A stretch of DNA of 64,000 nt from Hyposmocoma kahamanoa (taxonomy: Eukaryota; Arthropoda; Insecta; Lepidoptera; Cosmopterigidae), in NCBI RefSeq assembly GCF_003589595.1, contig NW_020653719.1:240070-304069 (forward strand), read 5' to 3'. The notes beneath the pieces are model-generated. The model saw nothing but the letters and a program-made list of their open reading frames with translations, was not told the origin of the DNA and made no database searches. Each line of letters opens with the position of its first letter. Position 1 is the stretch's first letter. Positions 23,041 to 32,462 of the stretch are shown here, in pieces. The position numbers were made by a program, and so were the translations under genes.

Positions 23041-23444
23041 TAAAAATAAAATATTATGTAGCTATGACTACATAATATTGTATTTTTTTTTATTTTTAAC
23101 CTCTGGATAAGTGCAAGGAATGTCTAAGAATGTTAGATTCTCAAAGTGAACCACCCCATTCAAACATTAGGTGAATGAAAATAAATGTTACCTCTTTGAG
23201 TAATTCAACAAATATTTTAATATTATATTCTTCTAAATTATAATTAGTAAACATATTTAAAATACTTACAGCCTGTATCAGTAACTATTGAATTGTTTTA
23301 AACGCACCTCAGAATTATCGATATTGACAAAACGTTAGAAAATTAATTTTATTACTTAAAGTAGATATAGCTAGTGTCAATACGTTTATCGTGAAAAGTA
23401 AACAAACCGGTTTGGTAAAATTCTTAAACAATCATTCAATTAAT

Positions 23445-23508
23445 GGATTAGGTACGTTACGTATTCTTATTTGAAGATTTCAACTTAATATCTCACCACT
23501 TTTTCCAA
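23445..23508 (-). repeat. 64 bp segment X, inner right copy (inverted)
   Basis: This is the reverse complement of 21066-21129. It lies at the inner edge of the right arm, whereas the matching copy lies at the outer edge of the left arm. Confidence 0.85.
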
Positions 23509-23520
23509 TAAAATAAAAAA

Positions 23521-24742
23521 TCTGAAGTAAAAACGCTAATTTTCGATAAAAGCGGTGTAGTTTGCTGACCGACGAAATAATTTGATTGTGGTTCTTTATA
23601 GATACGCTACTTTTTGACTTTTCTTTTTGATAGATGTCGTTTACCATGTATACTTATGCTTTATACTAAAATTTTGCAAACAATCCAATTCAATAACTAA
23701 ATTTACCTAAATTAAAAGAGAATAATATAAGTGACACGGCCGTAAGATTTAATCTTGAATATTATTTAATTATAAACGTTAATCATTTTAACGTATATCA
23801 TTTGTAGACATGTACAACCTGTAATTCGTCTTTACATTACAGCAAAACATTTTGCCCTTCTGTGTTTTTAGCCCAAATACATAGCCTGGGGTCGTAAAGG
23901 AATAAAGAATCTGTTATTTTATCATTTCTAACTCAGAATTGGTACAAATATATTTAATTTATTTTGTTATGATTGTTCAGTTAATATTGAATGAAATATC
24001 AAACGCACTTCTGAGTATTTAATTATCATGTAATCACTAGAACAAGCAAGATTTTTCAGTAAATATTCGAATGAAAATATGAAACATTCCATAATATTTG
24101 GCATTCATGTTGGTACCTTTCCCCAGAAAACTCAATTTATAAATTTGAGAATCTAATACTCAGTGACTGTGAAGTAACCTACAGTTAAACTTAGTCGATT
24201 CAATGGAATTGACTTTCTTTGACTGGTCTTATCTTATTTCATTTGGGGTCGGCTTTCCTCATCAATTATTTCACAAAACACTTCTATTCCGAATATTCTA
24301 GGTTTTGGGCTTTTTAATTTCAATATACTTCGTTAAAATTATAATACGTGTTATGGGTCTTAGAGTAGATTTGTTAAAATAAGAAAGAGTACCATTATAG
24401 CTTGGTTGCATAGCTACAAAAACGTACACGTAAATTTTTGATGATTGAATTATTGCAATTTAATTTTTTTTTAATATCATGATGTTTTACTACTATAATA
24501 GTCACCTATTTTTTGTGAAAACACTCCAAAGAAACAAATACTAAAGAAAATTCCGTCGATCAGACTGGACTCGTATGTTTAAGAGTCCAGTTAGATAGTA
24601 AGAGTTTTTCTTTGTGTCTCTTAGATACTTATTAATAATGATTAAATTATTTTTATGTATTTTATTTACAACTTACAAACCCTACGGCAAGGGTGGCACA
24701 TTCAATCATATTGCGTTGTTATATTTTCCAAATCAAATTTTG
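23521..24742 (-). repeat. Long inverted repeat, right arm
   Basis: This is the reverse complement of 21134-22356, running from AAGTAAAAACGCTAATTTTC at the inner end to GGAAAATATAACAACGC-equivalent sequence and CAAATTTTGT at the outer end. At 24743 the sequence changes to CTGAAATATAGCGCGCC, which has no counterpart on the left. Confidence 0.9.
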
Positions 24743-25212
24743 TCTGAAATATAGCGCGCCATAAAATGCTGGATTAACGTCACCTCGATTTCGCAGACGT
24801 CAAGTCGCTGCTACGAGAGACGAAATGTGACGTGCCTTTACAAAAGTTATTACAAAAAAAATATTTTTCTCCTTTTATAACAATTGTTTCCATTTATAGA
24901 AAATTCTGCAAACCTCGTATTTAGGTCGGAGTTTTCAATTTATTTAAATTAGAAAATTTGGTAAATAATTTTGTACGTAATTCGTTCAATTATTACCAGA
25001 GATTGTTTGAGGCAGATTATATTACATGAACTTCAGGGTAGTACTTACGTTAAGTTGATACCTCACCCTGGAGTCGGTAAATTGTTGTTTTGTATTTTGA
25101 TCTATGTTTTTTGATGTTTAACTAACAACTACTTAGCCACAAGTAGTACATTTAGAAGAAGAAGAATTTTAAGGAAAAAATTGAAGTGTCCTACACGGTG
25201 TTCATTTCTTTT
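24743..25212. other. Gene-free stretch
   Basis: Nothing recognisable was found. A GC-richer segment at 24750-24835 has no match elsewhere in the window. Confidence 0.4.
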
Positions 25213-25425
25213 TAGTGAAATTCTTCCACTGACTGGTTAGTTATAATTATTAATCAAAGATCGAACACGAAAAAACATTCCTTCGATCGGATAAGACTCG
25301 AAACTACGTCTATGTGCCAATATGCTCTTGATTGCCATGCAGGTTTGAGTAGTGGCAGAACGAAGGAATTTCTATTTGCTTTACATCTTTGTATTACTTA
25401 GTAATTAAATTATTGGTTTTTAATT
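25213..25425. repeat. Foldback element, family C, copy 2
   Basis: The left part AGATCGAACACGAAAAAACA and CATTCCTTCGATC is answered by GAACGAAGGAATTTCTATTT and CTTTGTATTACTTAG, in the same inner-edge-to-inner-edge layout as 6125-6412. The arms are more diverged here. Confidence 0.55.
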
Positions 25426-25473
25426 TTTTTCTCTTATTTTTAATAATCCCATTGTAGAGGGAGGTATTTGACA

Positions 25474-25730
25474 TTTTTTTTATGATATCAAGTGACGGGA
25501 CGAACAGTGATGGTAAGCGTTATAGCACTAGCTGCAGTGCCACTCAAGAGCTTTAAATCTAACAGCGCCTGTCACACTGAGACATAAGTTGTCCAGTCCC
25601 ATATGTCTGTAATTTCACCAGCACCCTTAAAACCAGAACGCACAAATGCTCACATTACTACTTGACGGCAGCAATAGGTAAGGTGGCAGTCTTTCTCTGG
25701 ATGAACACAAGGAGCTTTACTGCTACTAAA
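25474..25730 (-). repeat. Family A repeat, copy 8 (internally deleted)
   Basis: The sequence matches from TATGATATCAAGTGACGGGA to GAGCTTTACTGCTACTAAA. The stretches around GTCGTGCACCTGGTGG and GATCTGAGGGGCACTG are missing, so it is shorter than the full copies. Confidence 0.75.
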
Positions 25731-26982
25731 CTTCTATGTGTATTACTTAAGATCTAGGAGAAAATATACTCTGTTATATCCTCCTAAGACTCAACAAAGT
25801 ACAATGGGAAAGCGCTAGACGCCCGATGTACATTAAAATTTACTAAATATAATTACGTCCTTGACACCTAAGCAAGTATACCCTCTGTTTTGTATGAAAA
25901 ACGTATTTTTCTAGATACACTATGGTCTATATAGGCTAATTTTCTGGTCAGTTTTCTCTATCTCTATTTCGGGAAGCGTGCGCAGAAACATTTCAATTTA
26001 ATTCCACCCTCACCGTTCCTCGTTTGGTCGACTAGAAGCTCCGGATCAATCTATCCTTGTCGTTGATATATCACCAATTCGCACTAAGCGCTTTGCGTTC
26101 TCCTTTTTGATGCATACGACAAAGGAATAAAATACTCTACTCTAATATCTGTGTTTCGAGAAAAGTACAATTATCGGTCGGTCACATCGTCGTCGTCGCT
26201 TAACATCAGGTGAGATTGTGGTCAAGCGTATGTCTATTATTTATAAAAAAAAACGAAAACTTTAAGTGCTATACTTGTCGTTAAAGTTACGTGACTTAGT
26301 ATATGGCTAACAAATAAACCACGATAATAAGAAAAACAATATTGCCATAGGTGTAGTGCCCAACGCTTCCGTGTCCGTTAGTTAGCGGCCTAAGTAAACA
26401 TGGATCCAGTAGCTCCAACTTCAAAAGAAGGTTATTTGTTTATGTACCTTGTTAACCTACTTAGCTGGCGTTAACTGTTCACGAGGCGTGAAATATGTTA
26501 TATACCTAGAACTATCCTTTGTCTTAAATGACAAATAAAGAAGTTTTATTTCTGCGAAGTGAACCCGAAAAGGTTGCGTTATTTTTAGGGAGTGATTCTA
26601 CCAGATTTCAGGAGGTCCTTTAGCAAAAGTTGTTTGTATTTAAGGGTGAAATCACTGCGTAAATATCACTCAGGCGTTTACGGGTCATTTGTAATTATCA
26701 GTATAATAAAGAAAAATACACACACGTTTATAAAAAGCTCCGCCTTATTGACAGAAAAGCCACATATAGGGTTCCAATAATATTTTGCAAAAGACAGTGT
26801 TCATGATACTGAACAACTATAGCCGTAATTAAAAAAGATCTACTTTTCAGACGAATGTTCCATGTACCTACATTTTTTATACCTTGTAGCCTTATATAAC
26901 CACTATATATTTATTTGAAAATCTAATTACGCGAATTTTTATTTTTATTACTTTTTTTGTATTTTTTTACGAAATTATTTTT
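25731..26982. other. Gene-free stretch
   Basis: A short piece at 26205-26235 (CATCAGGTGAGATTGTGGTC) resembles the end of the family B LINE relic. The frame at 26592-26780 is unrecognised. Nothing else was seen. Confidence 0.35.
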
Positions 26983-27205
26983 GGCGGTCTCCGTGGTCGA
27001 ATGTTTGCACTTCAGTTTTCATGGTGTCGCCATCTCTAAGGTTCGATCCCCGGTCGTGTCAGTGTAGAACAACTAACTTTTCTGTATTGTCTCGGCTCTG
27101 GGTGTTTTGGGTAGCGTCGTTGTTCCCGATTTCCACAAGGGAAGTGTTCTAGTTACTTACTTTGGGATCACAGCAAAGTATGTGATGTTGTATAAATTTT
27201 ATTTT
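26983..27205 (+). repeat. tRNA-derived SINE, family G
   Basis: The head GCGGTCTCCGTGGTCGAATG carries a box A-like region, and AAGGTTCGATCCCCGG a box B. The body GTTTTGGGTAGCGTCGTTGT and the end TTGGGATCACAGCAAAGTAT and GTGATGTTGT match a SINE type I recall from moths and butterflies. One copy is present in the window. Confidence 0.7.
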
Positions 27206-27739
27206 AAATATTGTAAAGTCCCCGAATTTATAGCTAGTGATAGTATTGTCTTATTTTCTTACAAAATTTCAGCATTATGACCAGTACTTTGGTAGTTGTG
27301 TTCTTCTACTTCTTATTGTATAGATAAAATACACTGTAATGCTTGCGATCATATTGAAAACACTTGCCAATCGACGTAAGGTACACGCCGATTGTTGCAC
27401 AGGGTGCGCCAGATGTACAGGAAATTAATGATACGTCGTGCGGAGAGGCTCCTTTCGTGCACCCCCATAGTCGCGTTTATACTTGTGTAATGTGTTGAAG
27501 CAATGTGACATCTTTAGTAGACCACTGGATTGCGTATTGAAGGAAATGTTGAGTAGCCATAAGATTCTTTATATTGTAATTCAATTATTAATTGACTTCT
27601 GTTTGCACCATGAATGAATAATGACGCTATCCAAGACTGTGTACACTATACGTCGCTAGATGTCTTTCCAATTAGCTTGCTGCACAACCATCTTATTATG
27701 AGACTGGTAATGATGTATGAATATTATAACTAACGTAAT
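27206..27739. other. Gene-free stretch
   Basis: No gene, RNA or shared repeat was recognised. Confidence 0.4.
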
Positions 27740-28024
27740 CATTGACTTACAATTATATGGACGTCGGACCCGCGCTAAAAAGTATCCGAACTTATAGGGC
27801 GTTAAAATCGTATACAGAGCGTCATTCACGCTTTAGTCTTCGTTTGTTCGACTGACAGCGAAGCAAGCAAAATTAGACAGTACTGTGATGACATTACAAT
27901 TTAAATTCAACGTTTTAGCTTTTTCATATTCCTTTACATGTCTTTACGTTTAAATAGGTTGACTTGGACATTTTTTTCGTGGTTTTTGTATTAGACCCGT
28001 CGTCCATTTATTTGTAAGTCAATG
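27740..28024. mobile_element. MITE family H, copy 2
   Basis: This 285 bp element has the inverted ends CATTGACTTACAATTATATG and, complemented on the right, CATTGACTTACAAATAAATG. It is about 95% identical by eye to 5761-6056 and in the same orientation. No coding capacity is seen. The near identity of the copies suggests fairly recent spread. Confidence 0.8.
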
Positions 28025-28587
28025 AACGTAATAGACATTTTTAGATTAATTAAGTTATTAACATGCCTGGAATCAGCGACACGACACTGCAACCTTCTAT
28101 AAGCGATTTTCTTTAAATTTTATTCAGTTTTAGTTTTATGTTAAACAAAATCAGTGTAACTGGGATTTTTCAAAGAAAGAAAACTTTACGTGCCAATATC
28201 TCGAAATTACCAAAATACAAATGCGTTAGTTATGACAAGGAGGGCAGAATAGATACTGGTCTACAAAATAAAGAAGCATCGTGTAACCCCTGCGAAGTAA
28301 GCGATTCTCGAGTCGCGAGCGCACGCGGTGACACATCCCGTTATTTCTGTCGCTGCGACCAAACGCTATCGCATAATATTTTATTTTAGTGCGTACGCGA
28401 GTTTATTCGTAGATGATGCCGCATCCCACCGGATATTTAGAACAATCTGTGACATGGCCCCATTTGGACGGGACATTGCTAAAGGTTAACGTTTACACTG
28501 ATGCTCTGTTTGTTTTGCGTAGTTACAAGAAGACTAGAGAGTAGGAAATTGGTATATTTGTCGTTATTAATACATACCGTATTTACA
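28025..28587. other. Interval with an unrecognised 83-codon ORF
   Basis: A plus-strand frame at 28138-28389 starts at an ATG (MLNKISVTGIFQRKK) and is less biased in composition than most chance frames here. It contains CYS-rich CNPCEV near residue 50 and a GAAGTAAGCG that could serve as a 5' splice site. I do not recognise it, and no partner exon was identified. It may be an exon, a TE fragment or chance. Confidence 0.2.
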
Positions 28588-28881
28588 AGTTTTATATCAA
28601 GCGAACGGGAGGAACAAGTCGTGTTACTGTTGGTAAGCGACACCCCTACCCATAACAGTTACAGTGCCTTTCAGATCTTTAAGCCGCAAAGATCTGAGGA
28701 CGACTGCCGCTGCGTCACCCTAAGACACAAAGTTGACTAGTCCCATGTGCCTGTAATTTCACCAGCATCCTCCCCTTTCAAAACTAAAATGCAGATATTG
28801 CCCATATTGCTGCTTGGTGGTAGAAATAAGTAAGATGGCAGTACTTGGACGAACGCCTTCACAAAGAGCTCTACTGATATG
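28588..28881 (-). repeat. Family A repeat, copy 9
   Basis: The sequence matches from TATATCAAGCGAACGGGAGG through GGTAAGCGACACCCC and CCTGTAATTTCACCAGCATC to AAAGAGCTCTACTGATAT. The polyA-complement is short. Confidence 0.75.
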
Positions 28882-28974
28882 AAAACAGTTTCCTGTTTAA
28901 ACACAGTGTTAATTATTTCATTACGTTGGTGCATTAGCAAATGTCTTGTAATCCGATTGGAAGTATCAAGTATC
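28882..28974. other. Short spacer
   Basis: This is unremarkable sequence between a family A and a family E copy. Confidence 0.3.
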
Positions 28975-29276
28975 AAGCCTCAATGGTTTGACCTACCGCC
29001 TCTCAAGCAGAGGCCGTAGGTTCGAATCCGGGCTCGCAACTTTGAGTTTCTTGGAATTGATGTGCGAAATTTGATTTGAAATTTACCATGAGCTTTTCGA
29101 TGAAGGAAAACGTCGTGATGAAACCTGCACGTCGAAGAAGGTTCACAACCCTCAACAAAACGTGTGAAGTCTCCAGCCCGCATTGGACCGGCGTGGCGAA
29201 TATGGCCTAAACCCACGCTTGAGAGGAGACCCGTGCCCAGCGGTGAGATGTATAAATGGGTTAATGATGTGGATGA
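28975..29276 (+). repeat. tRNA-derived SINE, family E, copy 1
   Basis: The head CTCAATGGTTTGACCTACCG is box A-like; CGTAGGTTCGAATCCGGGCT holds the box B. The body contains CATGAGCTTTTCGATGAAGG, AACGTCGTGATGAAACCTGC and CCAGCCCGCATTGGACCGGC, and ends GCCCAGCGGTGAGATGTATA. The ORFs on both strands of this segment are not genes. It is the most complete family E copy. Confidence 0.8.
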
Positions 29277-30354
29277 TGACCAATATATAGAGGCTTTTTT
29301 ATTACTTTTTAAGTCGTATGAAGTAAACTGGATATTTACAACATGGTCTGAACTTATTTTTTTTTATTATATTTCCTTCAGAGACTTTGGCAGAGTTATT
29401 GTTATTTTAACTAAGTTTATACTTCGACATTGTCTATAAAGTTTTACAGCCTCGAGTAAGTTCAGTGAGATCCCAAATGTGAAAACAAATATTGAAGTCT
29501 TACACTTCAGTTGTATTATTGATGTGACGTTTTATTTTTGCAAATATATTTTTCATCGAAGTAATTTGGGACTGAAGGATGAATGAAAGACCTGACAAAA
29601 GATCTTTTTGAAATGGAAAGATTTAGTTGACTCATTATGAAACCAAGTTTTTTATCTATTATCATCACAATATTAATGAAATATTAAACCAGTCGAGTTG
29701 AAAACAGTGTTAAATTTTAAATAGCTTTAACTTTGTGATGGTTTTTAAAAATATTTCCTAGTGATTTACGAAATTTAAAGTTGGATCAAAAGAAATTCGC
29801 CAATTTTTATTTTTCCATCTCCAATAACAACCACTTCAAAATATATTTTCTTAATTGATTATCAAAGTATATCCGTCAATTGCTCACGAGGCTATCGGAG
29901 TGTGCGAATTGCAAATCGGCTCATGCTCGACGAAGCGCAAAGACAAGGATATATTTAAATTAATTCGATGAGTTGGTACTCGGTTGGGACAATGCTTATC
30001 AGGGCCCTCGTGTTTTAGCTCGCGCTAGGATAAACAGAAACAAATAACGACGACAGACGTCTAACAAACCTATACGCATCACTTATTTAACATTATACAT
30101 TAATTTCTGGTAAATAAGACTCCTGCTGTACTCTGATCAGTATCTAAATGTCAAAATTGTATTTGAAAAATATAATAACGCAGAATGAATATGCCAGTGA
30201 GAGCCACATTTGATCAAACGTGAACCAGTGCTTTTATCATATGAAAGTCGTAAAAATAATACGAATTACGTGAAACTTCGTTTTATATGGAAAGGAAAGC
30301 AGTAGAGAAAAGTAGGCTTAATTATATTAATAATAGTAATGATAACAATAATCG
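29277..30354. other. Gene-free AT-rich stretch
   Basis: No ORF or shared repeat of note was found. A GC-richer part at 29870-30015 is unrecognised. Confidence 0.4.
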
Positions 30355-30730
30355 ACGGACAACATCAATTGTACGTTGTCACCTTAGCAAGCAATAGACA
30401 GGTAGTGTGTTGCCGCTGCGGCCCACACTGCTTCTACCATTACCAATTACGGAACATCAAAAAATTATCAGAGTCCCTGACTTCGGCCAACTATGCCATT
30501 GCCGGGTAATACCGCCTCTCCTATTTAAAAATTCTAAATTAATCTTTTAGGCCTTGGGAGAGGCGTGAGTATAAAATAGATATAATAATAATAATGTATA
30601 ATCCGAACGACATCATTTGTACATCGCCACCTTAGTAAACAATAGACAGGTAGTGTGTTGCCACTGCGGCTCACGCTGCTTCTATCGTCAACCATTAAGA
30701 AGCACCAAAAAATTCCCAATAATTATAATA
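30355..30730. repeat. Direct duplication of about 110 bp
   Basis: The unit at 30363-30472 (from ACATCAATTGTACGTTGTCA, through CAATAGACAGGTAGTGTGTT and CACTGCTTCTACC to CAAAAAATT) recurs at 30609-30718 with about 10% differences, 246 bp downstream. The segment between ends in an ATA-trinucleotide run. It may be an array from the untranslated part of a retroelement. Confidence 0.6.
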
Positions 30731-32462
30731 AATTCAGTACAACAGTGATACCATAGGTGACAAAATACATACAAATTATGGTTAAATATAAACAGTAGAT
30801 AGGCCAGGGGGCCTATCACAACCTCTTAAAACAATATTACTTTAACCGTACATTGACTTTTCGTACCATGACGCGCTTAATAGTAAGCTTATTATAATGT
30901 TAAAACTATGATGTTTTATTGGCAGCTTTGTGACTATTCATTCGCTCAGTTCGTACTATGACGCGCTATAACATAGTAATATTGTTTTTATATCAAATTT
31001 AGCAATCTTAAAAAAGCTACACGGATGCAATGGAAATAATGTTATTTTTTATTGTCTATATATTGATTTGTAATGATTAAATTTAAGTTGAACTTATTTA
31101 TTTACGTATATCTCTTCAATATTTTTTTATTTAATAGCATGTACAAAGGAAATAATTTCTCGTTAACTAAAAATAAGCGATGTTTATTTCATACAATTAA
31201 GACAGCGACATCTATATGCTCCTTGGCGACACTAACAGTTGACACTGGACTATAATTCCGAATTCACAACGTGACAGTCAACACTCAACTTTCATTTTTC
31301 TTCATGAAAATGCGGGAACATAATTGAAAACAACGTAATTTTAATAGATTTCATTGTTACATACTTTTCTTTTTTTGGCTGTCAAAATTCTCTGAATGCA
31401 AAAAATATAAGTACTTTAATATTATACTACGATGAGACGATTCGGAACATCAATACAGAAAGACATGGCATTATACAGTTCACACAGCATTATTTCTTTC
31501 CTATTTTTAGTAAGGAATAGGCAATTATGGGAAACTATTCGTTCTTTCAGTCACTTTAGCAATAATACATACATTGATTGGTTGATAGGTTTGTCATGGT
31601 ACGAATATGAGTAATATCATAATAAGCTTACTATAAATTTACATTGAAATAAGATTGTTTTTTGAAAGGTTATGTCATCAATCAGTTCCCAAACTAGGAC
31701 AACCCATATTACGTATATTATGTGTAATTGTATAACTCTACTGTTTAAGCATAAAAAAGACATCGACAAATTTCGTTCATAGAATTTTTGAACTTCTTCC
31801 CTGAAAAGTTGCCATTTTTCAGTAGCAGTCTTATTACATTAATGGTTCGAAGTTCTAAATTAAAAAATAAATAAATAAATAACTAAGTATGATGTTGTAG
31901 ATACCTAAGTTTTTCGTTGGACTCATGTTGGACTATATTTTTATAATCATTTTGAGTTGTTACTCTGTTGTGCGGTCTTTTTTGTATAGATTAGCTTTGT
32001 GTATTTTAAAGAGCATCGAGAGAATAATGGGGAAGCATTCTTCGATTAAGGGTCCTCTCTGAAATTGTTAAGGAAATTAGCTACTAATGGACATCAATCT
32101 TCGCGAAGACGCTTTATTTAGAGCACCGTCCCCAGAAAAAGAGTGTAATTTCTTGCTGGACGCAAATTAAGATAGAAAGTTTCATCAACTCACCTAACGA
32201 CAAAATGATAAACAATATAAAATAAGTCGGAATTTTCCATTAGCAAAGTTCGTTATTGTTTTTGTATTTGAACGGCATAGTAAAATTTTTACACAAAACT
32301 TTGTTCTTTTCATTCGCATTTCGGTTGGAGTTTATCTTTAATTTTTGGAACAAACTGTTGGAAAGTCGTGCGGGAGTTTATATATATATTAGTGTTTGCA
32401 AAAGTCTGAGGAAAGTTAAAGAATTTACATTATAAAATAACAAACAGAAATCTAAGTTGCAC
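30731..32462. other. Gene-free stretch
   Basis: Two short frames (31073-31255, 31432-31614) are unrecognised. CGTACCATGAC and ATAGTAAGCTTATTAT words near 30860-30900 recur inverted near 31594-31636, but in a different order, so no clean element was defined. Confidence 0.35.

Larger units (their letters stand above)
22357..23444. other. Spacer of the long inverted repeat
   Basis: The spacer is not itself inverted. It contains a small element with inverted ends (22489-22577), a tRNA-like segment (22974-23040) and a short hairpin (23050-23079: AATATTATGTAG, loop CTATGA, complement). A minus-strand frame of 118 codons (22276-22632) crosses the left arm/spacer junction; I cannot assign it. Confidence 0.6.

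Noticed and set aside
28980..29439. Coding frames on both strands
   Set aside because: They lie mostly in a family E SINE and its AT-rich flank, and have no recognisable domain.
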